From contig JBJXFQ010000078.1 of the NCBI GenBank assembly GCA_046155605.1, positions 1 through 37,034 on the forward strand: a stretch of DNA of 37,034 nucleotides, read 5' to 3'. Made by a program: the position numbers and the translations under genes. Source of the DNA: JAEUIZ01 sp046155605 (GTDB lineage Bacteria; Planctomycetota; Phycisphaerae; Phycisphaerales; UBA1924). The notes below the pieces were generated by a model, which searched no databases, was not told the DNA's origin, and saw nothing but the letters and a program-made list of their open reading frames with translations. Positions 7,818-15,919 of this stretch are shown here, piece after piece. The first letter of the stretch is position 1. Each line of letters starts with the position of its first letter.

Positions 7818-8696
7818 TTACCGCGCCTCGCGGAGCGTTCGCTCGAACTCCGCCGCGGCGGGGCTGGGCATTCGGTCGCGTCGGCGGACGATGGCGAGGG
7901 TTCGGCGGATGGGGCCGTCGCGGCAGGGGCGGCCCTCGGCGGCATCGAGGGCGAAGCGACTGACGAGCCCGACCCCGATGCCGGCACGCACCATCTGCTT
8001 GATGCTCTCGATCGAGCGCAGTTCCATGACGACATTGAGCGTGACGCCCGCGGCGGCAGCGGCGGCATCGATGAGCGTGCGCACGCTCGAGCCGGCCTCG
8101 AAGGCGACGAAGGGCAGGCCGGCAAGATCTCGCCAGCGGAAGCCGGCCTTGGGGAGGTTTGCGAGCGGCGAGGCGGGCGGGGTGATGAGACGGAGTTCGT
8201 CCTGCACGAGGGGCGTGGTCATGAGGTCGCCCATGCCGGGGATGTGGATGGGGAGGGTGACGATGCCGAGGTCGAGTTCGCCCTGAAGGACGGCGGCTGC
8301 GACGGCGGAGGAGCCGGCCTCGCGGACGTAGAAGCGCAGGCCGGGGTGCTGCTCGCGGACGCGGGAGATGACGGGCGGGAGGAGATAGTCGGTGGCGGTG
8401 GCACCTCCGCCGACGCGGATGGAGCCGGCGTGCAGACCCATGAGTTCGCGGACGGACTCGACGGCGGCGTCGGCGGCGCGGATCGATTCCTGGGCATGCG
8501 CGAGGAAGAGTTTGCCGGCGTCGGTGAGTGAGACGCCGCGGCCGGTTCGATCCAGCAGCGGCGCTCCCACTTCCGCCTCGAGTTTCTTGAGCATCGCGGA
8601 GAGCGCGGGCTGGGTGACGCCCAAGGTCTCGGCGGCGCGGGTCATTTGCCCGGCGGCGGCGATGGCCTGGAAGTAGCGGAGGGCCGTCAGTTCCAC
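7818..8696 (-). CDS. LysR family transcriptional regulator
   Basis: The 292-residue protein has a winged helix-turn-helix at residues 5-62 (LRYFQAIAAAGQMTRAAETLGVTQPALSAMLKKLEAEVGAPLLDRTGRGVSLTDAG), then a periplasmic-binding-type effector domain (SIRVGGGATATDYLLPPVISRVREQHPGLRFYV; ELDLGIVTLPI; GIGVGLVSRFALD). The size and domain order are standard. GTG 8696 (VELTALRYF) is chosen because it gives the canonical LysR N-terminus; no clear Shine-Dalgarno precedes it. The frame stays open for another 156 codons through a tandem repeat, but that stretch is not protein-like. The target and effector are unknown; the beta-helix gene on its 3' side is convergent, so no divergently transcribed target is present. 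Confidence 0.92.
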   Translation of the reverse strand: MELTALRYFQAIAAAGQMTRAAETLGVTQPALSAMLKKLEAEVGAPLLDRTGRGVSLTDAGKLFLAHAQESIRAADAAVESVRELMGLHAGSIRVGGGATATDYLLPPVISRVREQHPGLRFYVREAGSSAVAAAVLQGELDLGIVTLPIHIPGMGDLMTTPLVQDELRLITPPASPLANLPKAGFRWRDLAGLPFVAFEAGSSVRTLIDAAAAAAGVTLNVVMELRSIESIKQMVRAGIGVGLVSRFALDAAEGRPCRDGPIRRTLAIVRRRDRMPSPAAAEFERTLREAR

Positions 8697-8704
8697 GCGT
8701 CGAG

Positions 8705-9027
8705 CGTATGCGGAAGCGAGCGTCGTGGCGTCGGCCGCGGCGCTCGTTGGAGGAGAGAGAGTCGGGTGCCTTTGGGCGAAACCGGGCGTTCGGGACGTTT
8801 GGCCGGACGCTCGGGGAGGAGAGAGTCGGGTGCCGTTTCCGGCGAACCGTTCGTTTGGGCGTTGGCCCAGACGTACGGGGGTGGAGGAGAGAGAGGTCGC
8901 TGCCTTTCGGCTGAAGCGAGCGTCGTGGCGTTGGCCGCGGTGCTCGCTGGAGGAGAGAGAGAGACGGGTGCCTTTCGGCGAAACCGGGCGTTCGGGGCGT
9001 TTGGCCGGACGCTCGGGGAGGAGAGAG
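8705..9027. repeat. Degenerate tandem repeat, five units of about 57-70 bp
   Basis: Units end at 8760, 8824, 8894, 8962 and 9027, each closing with GGAGGAGAGAG-type sequence. Units 2 and 5 are nearly identical (GTGCCTTT.GGCGAAACCGGGCGTTCGGG.CGTTTGGCC in pieces); units 1 and 4 share GAAGCGAGCGTCGTGGCG.. at 8713 and 8913, exactly 200 nt apart; unit 3 is diverged. The array fills the leader of the lysR gene and lacks stop codons in the lysR frame. Confidence 0.8.
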
Positions 9028-9131
9028 CGTGTCAACACCCAGATTGCGTCGGCGGTTGCCGGACCTGAACGAGGGGCATCAATTTTTCTTGAAGGTGGGC
9101 GCGAGTTGCCGTGAGAGCGGGCACGCATGAG

Positions 9132-9159
9132 CACCGACTTCGCAAGGCCGAAGTCGGTG
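9132..9159 (-). terminator. Hairpin downstream of the ketoacyl synthase gene
   Basis: Perfect 11-bp stem CACCGACTTCG (9132-9142) / CGAAGTCGGTG (9149-9159) with a 6-nt loop, 27 nt past the stop codon of the FabF-like gene. No T-run follows on the minus strand, so it may be an atypical terminator, a 3' stabiliser or another dispersed palindrome. Confidence 0.5.
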
Positions 9160-9186
9160 GGCACGAAGACCGAAGAAGTTGGTGCG

Positions 9187-10512
9187 CTACAGCCGGAAGC
9201 GGCCGACGGCGAGGGTGTCGTTCTGGCCGCCGAAGCCGAAACTGTTGGAGAGGCAGAGATCGACGCCGCGGGCGCGTTCGTCGCGGGCCTTGTTCGGGAT
9301 GTAGTCGAGGTCGCACTCGGGGTCGGCTGTGGCGAGATTCATCGTCGGCGGGAGATAGCCGGTGAGGATCGCCTGCACGCAGGTGATGAGTTCGACCGCA
9401 CCGGCGGCGGCGATGAGGTGCCCGAACATAGACTTGACCGAAGAGACAGGGATTCGCGGCGCGAGCGAGCCAAAGACGGCACGCACGCCTGCGGTCTCGA
9501 TCTTGTCGTTCTCCTGGGTGCCCGTGCCGTGCGCGGAGATGTAATGAACGAGCGGCCGATCGGCGGAGTCGGTGGCTCGTGCATCAAGCCCGGCCTGGCG
9601 CATCGCCTGATTCATCGAGGCCTGTGCGCCCTTGCCCTGAGGCTGGATGTCGGTGATGCGGAAGGCGTCGGCGGATGAGCCGTAGCCGACGATCTCGGCG
9701 AGCGGCGTGGCACCGCGCGCTGTGGCGTGGTCGAGGGCTTCGAGGACGAGCATCCCGGAGCCCTCGCCCATGACGAAGCCGTCGCGCGTCTGGTCGAAGG
9801 GTCGGGCGGCGGTGAGGCAGGAGTCGGAGCGGCTGGAGAGCGCGGTAAGGCGGATGAACCCGGTGATGCCCAGCGGGTGGATCATCGAGTGCGACCCGCC
9901 GGCGAACATGGCCTCGGCGTCGCCATGGCGGATGAGTTCGAAAGCCTCGCCGATGGCCTGGGTGCTGGCGGCGCAGGCGGTGAGGCAGTTGGAGGCAGGC
10001 CCGCGGCAGCCGAACTCCGCCGCGAGGTGCGAGAGGGCCATGTTGGGCTCCTGCTCGATCTCGCGGCTGGCGGCCATGCGCTGGTGGGCCTCACGCGCCC
10101 ACTTGGCGGCATCGATGGTGCGTGACTCGGCATTCCACGACGCGAGATTCGTCGCGACAAACGGAGCGAAATCGAGTTGGCCCTCGCCCGCGCCGAGATA
10201 GATGCCCATGCGGCGGCGATTGAGGCCTGGGAAGCGATCGAGGCCGGCCTGTTTCCAGGCCTGGGCCGCGGCGCCCAGCGCGAACCGCGAGTTGAGACCG
10301 GCGTGGCGGTGTGCGTCAGCGTTGGCGATGAAGGCGTCGAGGTGGTAGTCACGGACCTCGGCGGCGAAGTTGGTGGAATAGGTCGTGGCGTCGAAGCGAG
10401 TGATCGGCCCGACGCCGCTCTCGCCCTTAAGCAGCCGAGCCCATACGGAGGCGACATCGTGGCCCAGCGGCGTGACCCAGCCCATTCCCGTGATGACGAC
10501 GCGACGTGGCAT
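9187..10512 (-). CDS. Beta-ketoacyl-ACP synthase II (FabF-like)
   Basis: This 441-residue condensing enzyme elongates acyl-ACP with malonyl-ACP in fatty acid (or related polyketide-type) synthesis. It has the N-terminal MPRRVVITGMGWVTPLG, active-site Cys180 in TACAAST, His328 in SAHGTGTQ, Lys360 in SSVKSMFGH and His365 in the same segment, and the C-terminal glycine-rich SNSFGFGGQNDTLAV. All catalytic residues are intact. It is about 28 residues longer than E. coli FabF, with extra sequence around residues 120-158 (TNLASWNAESRTIDAAKWAREAHQ), where canonical FabF has a short loop. No acpP, fabD or fabG adjoins, so a role as housekeeping FabF or in a special lipid pathway cannot be settled. Confidence 0.9.
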   Translation of the reverse strand: MPRRVVITGMGWVTPLGHDVASVWARLLKGESGVGPITRFDATTYSTNFAAEVRDYHLDAFIANADAHRHAGLNSRFALGAAAQAWKQAGLDRFPGLNRRRMGIYLGAGEGQLDFAPFVATNLASWNAESRTIDAAKWAREAHQRMAASREIEQEPNMALSHLAAEFGCRGPASNCLTACAASTQAIGEAFELIRHGDAEAMFAGGSHSMIHPLGITGFIRLTALSSRSDSCLTAARPFDQTRDGFVMGEGSGMLVLEALDHATARGATPLAEIVGYGSSADAFRITDIQPQGKGAQASMNQAMRQAGLDARATDSADRPLVHYISAHGTGTQENDKIETAGVRAVFGSLAPRIPVSSVKSMFGHLIAAAGAVELITCVQAILTGYLPPTMNLATADPECDLDYIPNKARDERARGVDLCLSNSFGFGGQNDTLAVGRFRL

Positions 10513-10597
10513 GGGGAGAGTCTACGCGGGGGGACACGACGCGTTCTGGGTTTGGGAGGCGAGCCGTTCGTTGTCGCGCACATCGACTGAACTGAAA

Positions 10598-10637
10598 TGC
10601 CCCGCAGGCGGGCGCGATGCGCGACCGATGCGGGGCA
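10598..10637 (-). terminator. Probable intrinsic terminator after the SnoaL-like gene
   Basis: Nine-bp perfect stem TGCCCCGCA (10598-10606) / TGCGGGGCA (10629-10637), 56 nt past the SnoaL-like stop. On the minus strand it is followed by TTTCAGTTCAG, a weak T-rich tail. It separates that gene from the downstream ketoacyl synthase gene. Confidence 0.5.
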
Positions 10638-10692
10638 CATGAGAGCTGAACAAGTAGTTGGCGCGAAGGCGCGCAGTGCCGACGGCCGCGAA

Positions 10693-11049
10693 TCAGGAAG
10701 CCGTGTAGTAGCGCTCGCTGATGACCTTGCCGTTGCGCCAGCGCCGGGATAGAACCTCGTTCCACACGATCGGCCCGTTCGGGCCGGTCATGTCGAAGGT
10801 CCACTCGGCGATGCTGACACCGTCGCCGACGGCCTGCGCGTGCAGGGTCGCGCCGTTGAAGGACTTGAGGGTCTTGAAGAACCCGCTGAGGTGTGCGCGC
10901 TGTGCGGCTCGGCCCTTGCGGGGGGGCTGGTTGCCCTCTTGGAACGTGCAGGATTCGTCGTAGAACTTCTCGAGGGCGTCGAGGATCTTGCCCTGACGAG
11001 TCATCTCGTTGAGTTGCGTGTCGAGGGCCTTGAGATCAGTGCTGTTCAT
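10693..11049 (-). CDS. SnoaL-like / NTF2-like family protein
   Basis: The 118-residue product reads as a single NTF2-like cone-fold domain: a helical start (LKALDTQLNEMTRQGKILDALEKFYDESCTFQEG), then GRAAQRAHLSGFFKTLKSFNGATLHAQAVGDGVSIAEWTFDMTGPNGPIVWNEVLSRRWRNGKVISERYY, the closing strand typical of SnoaL_2-type proteins. Such proteins are ketosteroid-isomerase-like enzymes or stress-associated proteins of unknown substrate. ATG 11049 has AAGGA about 8 nt upstream; the longer frame to 11442 has no protein-like content. It is single-domain, without signal peptide, and stands alone. Confidence 0.82.
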   Translation of the reverse strand: MNSTDLKALDTQLNEMTRQGKILDALEKFYDESCTFQEGNQPPRKGRAAQRAHLSGFFKTLKSFNGATLHAQAVGDGVSIAEWTFDMTGPNGPIVWNEVLSRRWRNGKVISERYYTAS

Positions 11050-11417
11050 TACATCATCCTTCTGATGCGCTGCTGTATGTGTACTTGAACGCGAGGCCTG
11101 CGCCTGCGGATGATGTGCGCGTGGTAATGTCCGCGCCACATCGGCGTGTCCGCGAGCGCAAGGCCGTCGAAACGTGATGGTCGGGACGCCCACCCGCACG
11201 CAACACGTCCGCGGCGGCGGCCCCGAGGGGAGCGAGGATAGGGTGCTGAGCCCGTTAGAACAGCGCCAGCCCGGTGCCATTGAGGGCCGCTTGCAGCGCA
11301 TCCCTGCGGTCGCAACGGGCGCTTGGCTGGTGGCGCGGGTCGAGCATCGACTCCGTTGGATGCCGATCCCTCGGGTGTGGTTGCACCCGCCGCGCATGTT
11401 TCGGCATTCAATACGCC
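11050..11417. other. Gene-free divergent region, 368 nt
   Basis: The region separates the minus-strand SnoaL-like gene from the plus-strand glycosylase-family gene, so it should contain both promoters. I find no convincing ORF, no tRNA or other known RNA, and only a weak GGGTG/CACCC hairpin near 11375-11390. Open frames crossing it have low-complexity, arginine-rich translations. Confidence 0.5.
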
Positions 11418-12008
11418 ATGCCCCCGCGCCGCGCCGTCTCACTCTCCGTCCTCAACGAGGCCCGCGCGTGCCGCCTCTGCGAGCGCGAACTTCCGAACGA
11501 ACCCCGGCCCCTGCTCGCGGCCTCGGTGTCATCACGCATCGTCATCATCGGTCAGGCACCCGGCCGCATCGCGCACGAAACCGGCGTGCTGTGGAACGAC
11601 GCGAGCGGCAAACGCCTGCGCGAATGGCTCGGCGTGACCGATGCCCAGTTCTACGACGAGTCGCTCATCGCGCTCGTGCCGATGGGCTTTTGCTACCCCG
11701 GCAAGTCCAAGAGCGGCGACATGGCCCCGCGACCCGAGTGCGCCCCGCTCTGGCACCCGCGGATTCTCCCCAAACTCAAGAACATTCAACTCACGGTCTA
11801 CATCGGCAACTATCCCTTCGCGCGCTACCTCGCCGACGAGGCCGAGAGCCTGACCGAGGGCGTGCACGCGGCCAAGAGGCTTCTTCCCGAGCGCATCCTG
11901 CTCCCGCATCCATCGCCGCGGAATCAGATGTGGATCACGAGAAACCCATGGTTTGAGGCCGACATCTTGCCGCGGCTTCGCAAGCGGATACATGAGATCC
12001 TTGGCTGA
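11418..12008 (+). CDS. Uracil-DNA glycosylase superfamily protein
   Basis: The 196-residue protein has the UDG superfamily motif A as IIGQAPGR (residues 43-50) and motif B as HPSPRN (164-169), with the fold's RECAPLWHPRILPKL and LTVYIGNYPFA segments between. CRLC near the N-terminus (18-21) resembles half of an Fe-S or zinc site, but the other two cysteines of family 4 enzymes are not obvious. The motif A residue normally activating water (Asp/Asn/Glu) is not the family 1 form, so activity on uracil is uncertain. ATG 11418 gives the family-typical start. Likely cytoplasmic DNA repair; exact lesion specificity unknown. Confidence 0.85.
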   Translation: MPPRRAVSLSVLNEARACRLCERELPNEPRPLLAASVSSRIVIIGQAPGRIAHETGVLWNDASGKRLREWLGVTDAQFYDESLIALVPMGFCYPGKSKSGDMAPRPECAPLWHPRILPKLKNIQLTVYIGNYPFARYLADEAESLTEGVHAAKRLLPERILLPHPSPRNQMWITRNPWFEADILPRLRKRIHEILG

Positions 12009-12065
12009 AGCCCTGTGCCTCATCAACCCAACGGACGTAACGCTTCGGTGGCCTTGTCAGCGGGC

Positions 12066-13070
12066 TCACGGCTTGCTCACCCACTTCCCCTTCCTGAACA
12101 GCACCATCGCCGGGTCGATGCCATAGGCGGGCGCGACGGCCTCGGGGTCGGGGTCGCGGAGCGGGGCGGCCTGATCGACGGTGGTCTGGGCGGCCCAGGA
12201 GTCGTGGATGCCGCTCAGGAGCGAATCTTCGAAGCGGAGTTGCCCGATGAACTCGTCATCGGAGAGCGTGGGGCCGGGGTTGCCGTTGCAGGTAGGGCAG
12301 AGTCGGACCTCTGGGCCGCGATCGCTGACGCGGATGACGAAGCGTTCGTTGTGGCACTCTTTGCAGGGCCAGGCCTGGATGTATTTGTCGAGGCGTGAGA
12401 GCGCGCCGGTCATGCCGGTGGTGCCGATGGCGCGTTCATAGCGGCGAAGGAGGCCGGCGACCTGGGGATCGTCGCGGAGTTTTTTGGCGTCGCGGCCGTC
12501 GCCCGCGCGGATGCGGCCCAGGAGCGTGGCGGCGCGATAGGCGAGTTCGTCGCTGGGGACACCCTCGGCGGAGAGGTTCCAGTCGGTGGCGGCGTAGAGC
12601 GGGGAGATGCCGCCGGCGATGGCGAGGAGCCACTGGCGGCGTGCGGCGATGGGTTCGAGGAGGGGATCGGCGAGGCCGACGACGGCGCTGGCGGCGATGG
12701 GGCCGGGCCTGCCTCGGGCGCGATCGAGTTCGAAGGCGAGGACGTAGAGGTGCTTGGCGAGGGCGAGGCGCTCGGGCTCGAGCGCGCCATCGGCGATGTC
12801 CTCGGCGGCGAGGAGATAGGCCTCGGGGTTGTCGGGCGAGAGGCGCTCAAGGCGCGCGACTTCGGCGGGCGAGATGAAGGAGGGCTCGGCGGGCGATGTC
12901 GCGGAAGGGGGTGTTGCCATCGGTGGCTTTGTGGCGGGTGCTGGTGAGGGGGCGGGAGGCTGCGTGGTCGGCTGCGTCGCCGGCGGCTGCGCGGCGGCGG
13001 GTTTCGGCGCGGCAGGTTGCTCGACGAAGCGGTGCGCGAGCGACAGAAGAATGGTAATGAGGAGCGTCAC
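12066..13070 (-). CDS. Exported/anchored hypothetical protein with CxxC zinc-ribbon-like motif (operon gene 8)
   Basis: This is the last gene of the eight-gene ExbBD operon; its GTG start overlaps the preceding stop as GTGA (13067-13070). The 334 residues begin with a hydrophobic stretch (LLITILLSLAHRF), then a Pro/Ala/Thr-rich linker (about residues 18-62), a helical region resembling tetratricopeptide or Sel1-like packing (residues 65-225), and a four-cysteine module C236-x2-C239 ... C258-x2-C261 (WPCKECHNERF; RLCPTCNGNPG), like a DnaJ-type or rubredoxin-like zinc knuckle. Membrane or periplasmic placement is inferred. No family recognised. The gene is convergent with the glycosylase-family gene, 57 nt apart. 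Confidence 0.75.
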   Translation of the reverse strand: MTLLITILLSLAHRFVEQPAAPKPAAAQPPATQPTTQPPAPSPAPATKPPMATPPSATSPAEPSFISPAEVARLERLSPDNPEAYLLAAEDIADGALEPERLALAKHLYVLAFELDRARGRPGPIAASAVVGLADPLLEPIAARRQWLLAIAGGISPLYAATDWNLSAEGVPSDELAYRAATLLGRIRAGDGRDAKKLRDDPQVAGLLRRYERAIGTTGMTGALSRLDKYIQAWPCKECHNERFVIRVSDRGPEVRLCPTCNGNPGPTLSDDEFIGQLRFEDSLLSGIHDSWAAQTTVDQAAPLRDPDPEAVAPAYGIDPAMVLFRKGKWVSKP

Positions 13071-15919
13071 GAGGCGTCCTCCGAGAAACGAAGCACCCAG
13101 AGGTCGACGATCGCGCGCTCCGTGGCGAGGATCTGCTCAAAGATGGTCGCTGACTCGCGGCGGTCGCTGATGAGCGATTGGATGATCTCGGCGGCGCGGG
13201 GAGCGAGCACGGGGCGCTCGGCCGCAACGAGATAGCCGAGGAGTTCGGCGACGCTGACCTGTTCGGCACCGAAGCGCTGGACCGGGCCGCGGGCCTGCGC
13301 CAGGCGTCCGGCGCGGCGCTGGTCGATCTGCCGGAGCGAGAGCAGGGGCGAGACAGAAGGCGCGGCGAGGTCGGCACCGGCGCGAAGCCGGGTCCACGCG
13401 GCCGCGGCCGTGACGCTCGCGGGGGGCTGGTTGGACGCGGCACGCTGGTCGGGCGGGAGGGGTGCCGGCGCGGCGATGCTGCGGTAACTCTGCGCGAGCA
13501 CGATGGCGAGGCGATCAATGGCGGCACGCGGGCTCTCGGCGGCCAGGGCTTCGAGGAGTTTCTCGACGAGCAGACGACGCGCGACGAGGCCCCACGACGA
13601 GTCTTTGGCCGCGGGGAGTTGTTGCTGCACGATGGCCTCAATGACCGCCCGCCCGCCGACGGAACCTGGGGGGATCTTGGGTAGGCGTTCGAGGACGGCG
13701 TTGATGATGGCGGGGCTGCCACGGAACTGGCGGACGATGTCGAGGGCTTTGTTGCGGACCTCGACAGGCGAGCCGGAGATGGCCTCGCCCACGAGAACCT
13801 CGGCGTCGGTGGCACCGACGTCGCCGGGGCCGAAGTTGGCGGATTCGAGTTTCTCACGGCGGAGTTTGGCGTTCTGGCGCGCGCCGAGGAACTGCTCGGC
13901 CCAGGCACCCTCGGTGAGCGCGAGTCGCGTGGCGGCACCCTCGATCCGCGTCGGCGCGAGCGCCCGATCGATCGGCGCGGCGAGTTGTCCGAGGATCGCC
14001 GCGGCCTCCTGACCGTCGCCGCGCCAGAGCCAGGAGGCGGCATCGTGGAGCCTCGCCAGCCGGGCGGAGGCGGCAAGTTCTTGAACATCGCCCGAGGCGA
14101 CGCGCGAGGCGTCGATGAGTTCCCGGGCGCGGGTCAGGAGGGCGGCGGCGACCTCGTCTCGTTTGACGGAATCGTCGAGGCTCCAGGCCTTGGCGTAGCG
14201 ATCACGGAGGGCGGCGCGGGCCGAGTCGGAGGCCGACGTCGAGAGGACCATGGTCACATCGACGCCCTCGGCGGAACTGCGAGTGGCGAGGGCCGTGGTG
14301 AGGGCGTTCAGATCAGCGGGGCTGATGCGGCGATCGCCAAACCAGCGGAGCGCCCAGCGGCGGCTGTCGTCTCCGGCGCGCCAGGTGAGGCTCGCGACGA
14401 GAGATGCGATGGCGTCGGCGGCGGGCTTGCTGGCGTTCGATTCGGGGCCTTCGACGAGCAGTGTTTCGAGCCCGCCAAGCAGCAGCGGAGCGCGGAGCGC
14501 TGGGGTATCGAGGCCCATGGCCTCGACGATGAGCGCCCAGCGAGACCAAGCGGCGGGATCGATCTCGACGGAGGTTCGGGCGAGACGGGAGGGCAGGCCG
14601 GAAACGAGCGCGAGCGCGGCGGCCTCAAAGCCGGCGTCCGCGGGCGTCCGGCCGTGATCGTCGAGGTCTCGCAGGGCGTACTCGGCGACGGTGCGGGCCT
14701 GGGCGGGAAGGTCTCGCTCGCGGAGGACGCGATGGAGCGTGGCGGCGGACCAGATCGACGGGGCGAGGTCGCTCTCGCGGAGCGGGGCATCGGAGGAGAG
14801 CGGGGCCGCCCACGCGGCGAAGAGGCCGACGGTGCCTTGCGCGCCCGCGGGCGAGGCACCGGCGTGGTAGAGGAAGTCGATGACGGCGTCGTTGGCGGCG
14901 GCGAGGCGGTCGCGCGGGAGATCGGGCCAGGAGTCCGCGAGGATGCGAGCAAGCCGCTCGAACTCGCGGGCGGCGTGGGCGGGATCGGTGGCGAGGCCCT
15001 CGGCGGCGCGGCCGATGGAGCGCGGCAGGTCGGCTAGGACCGTCGCTTCGGCTCGCTCGGCGGCGGGCTTGGCCGTCGGCGCGACCGTCGCGGGCTGCGG
15101 CGTGGTGGCCCGCGGGGTCGGATTCTGAATCGGCGTTGTCTGGCTCGGTGGTGTTGGCGGAAGCGTGGGAGTCGGGCGCGCGGGACGGGTCGCGACGATG
15201 ATCGCGGTGATGACGACTGCCAGGCCGGTGACCGCAGCGAAGCCGAGGAGGATGGCACGACGGAGCAGCCTCTGGCCGGGGTCTTCGATGCGCGAGGGCA
15301 GGGACGATCGCGGCATGGGCCTCGCGGCAGGTGCGGCGCTCTCGGCACCGGCGATGTCGGCGGCGCGACGGAATCCGAGCGGTCCAAGGCGCGGAGCCTG
15401 CGAAGCCGGAGCGCGGCGGCGGGTCGCCATGCCACGGAGCGTTTGCGCGACCTCGGCGGTGGAAAGGCCGCGATGGTGGGCGACGGAGACGAGGCGGCGC
15501 ATGGAGCGGTGGTTCCAGCCGCCGAAAAGGGCGAGGGCGAGGATGGCGTCTTGTTCGAGGATTCTGTCTGGGCCGCGGTTGGACACGGTGGCTTGTCGCG
15601 TCGGCGCGGTATGGCCGGAGCGCTCGATTGGGTCGCTGACGGTGCCGCCCCATCGCGCGATGAGGTGACGGCGGACGACGGGATCGAGGAGTTGTGCGGC
15701 AACGGCGTGGAGCGCGAGTCGCACCTCGTCGGCCTCGGGCGTGTCACGCTCGGTATGAGCGGCGATTCGTTCGATCTGCCGGTCGAGCGCGGCGAGGACG
15801 ATCTCGTCGCTGACGGCCGAAGGGCTCATGCCCAGGAGCGCGAAGGGACCGCCGGCGGCCTCGGCGGGGCCGAGGAATCGCTCGACGGGGCTGACGCGAA
15901 CGGGGCGAGGCGCGGTCAC
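13067..15919 (-). CDS. 950-aa single-pass membrane protein with DnaJ-like N-terminal region (operon gene 7)
   Basis: The GTG start overlaps the upstream stop by 4 nt. Residues 22-90 (GPFALLGMSPSAVSDEIVLAALDRQIERIAAH ... LLDPVVRRHLIARW) recall a J-domain-like or 'FxLLG' helical module seen at the N-termini of planctomycete proteins, but without the HPD tripeptide. A transmembrane helix lies at about 221-244 (AILLGFAAVTGLAVVITAIIVA), followed by a Pro/Thr-rich linker and some 670 residues of Ala/Leu/Arg-rich helical repeats. The predicted topology is cytoplasmic N-domain with a large extracytoplasmic C-part, suiting a protein that links the cytoplasm to an ExbBD-driven envelope apparatus. No database family recognised by eye. 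Confidence 0.78.
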   Translation of the reverse strand: MTAPRPVRVSPVERFLGPAEAAGGPFALLGMSPSAVSDEIVLAALDRQIERIAAHTERDTPEADEVRLALHAVAAQLLDPVVRRHLIARWGGTVSDPIERSGHTAPTRQATVSNRGPDRILEQDAILALALFGGWNHRSMRRLVSVAHHRGLSTAEVAQTLRGMATRRRAPASQAPRLGPLGFRRAADIAGAESAAPAARPMPRSSLPSRIEDPGQRLLRRAILLGFAAVTGLAVVITAIIVATRPARPTPTLPPTPPSQTTPIQNPTPRATTPQPATVAPTAKPAAERAEATVLADLPRSIGRAAEGLATDPAHAAREFERLARILADSWPDLPRDRLAAANDAVIDFLYHAGASPAGAQGTVGLFAAWAAPLSSDAPLRESDLAPSIWSAATLHRVLRERDLPAQARTVAEYALRDLDDHGRTPADAGFEAAALALVSGLPSRLARTSVEIDPAAWSRWALIVEAMGLDTPALRAPLLLGGLETLLVEGPESNASKPAADAIASLVASLTWRAGDDSRRWALRWFGDRRISPADLNALTTALATRSSAEGVDVTMVLSTSASDSARAALRDRYAKAWSLDDSVKRDEVAAALLTRARELIDASRVASGDVQELAASARLARLHDAASWLWRGDGQEAAAILGQLAAPIDRALAPTRIEGAATRLALTEGAWAEQFLGARQNAKLRREKLESANFGPGDVGATDAEVLVGEAISGSPVEVRNKALDIVRQFRGSPAIINAVLERLPKIPPGSVGGRAVIEAIVQQQLPAAKDSSWGLVARRLLVEKLLEALAAESPRAAIDRLAIVLAQSYRSIAAPAPLPPDQRAASNQPPASVTAAAAWTRLRAGADLAAPSVSPLLSLRQIDQRRAGRLAQARGPVQRFGAEQVSVAELLGYLVAAERPVLAPRAAEIIQSLISDRRESATIFEQILATERAIVDLWVLRFSEDAS

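Noticed and set aside
8705..9027. CRISPR-like array
   Set aside because: The repeats are contiguous with no unique spacers, and no cas gene is in the window.
8697..9164. N-terminal extension of the LysR frame
   Set aside because: Encoded entirely by the tandem repeat; LysR proteins start at the winged helix-turn-helix, so GTG 8696 fits.
11050..11417. Possible ncRNA in the divergent gap
   Set aside because: Checked by eye for tRNA, SRP RNA and tmRNA features on both strands; none found.
11050..11442. N-terminal extension of the SnoaL-like frame
   Set aside because: No homologous content, and an ATG with AAGGA at 11049 gives a full NTF2-like domain.
12009..12065. Terminator between the operon end and the glycosylase-family gene
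   Set aside because: No stem-loop of useful length is visible in the 57 nt.
13985..15037. 350-residue plus-strand open frame inside the 950-aa gene
   Set aside because: Glycine/arginine-rich antisense reading of a GC-rich gene; the minus strand has the operon-consistent protein.
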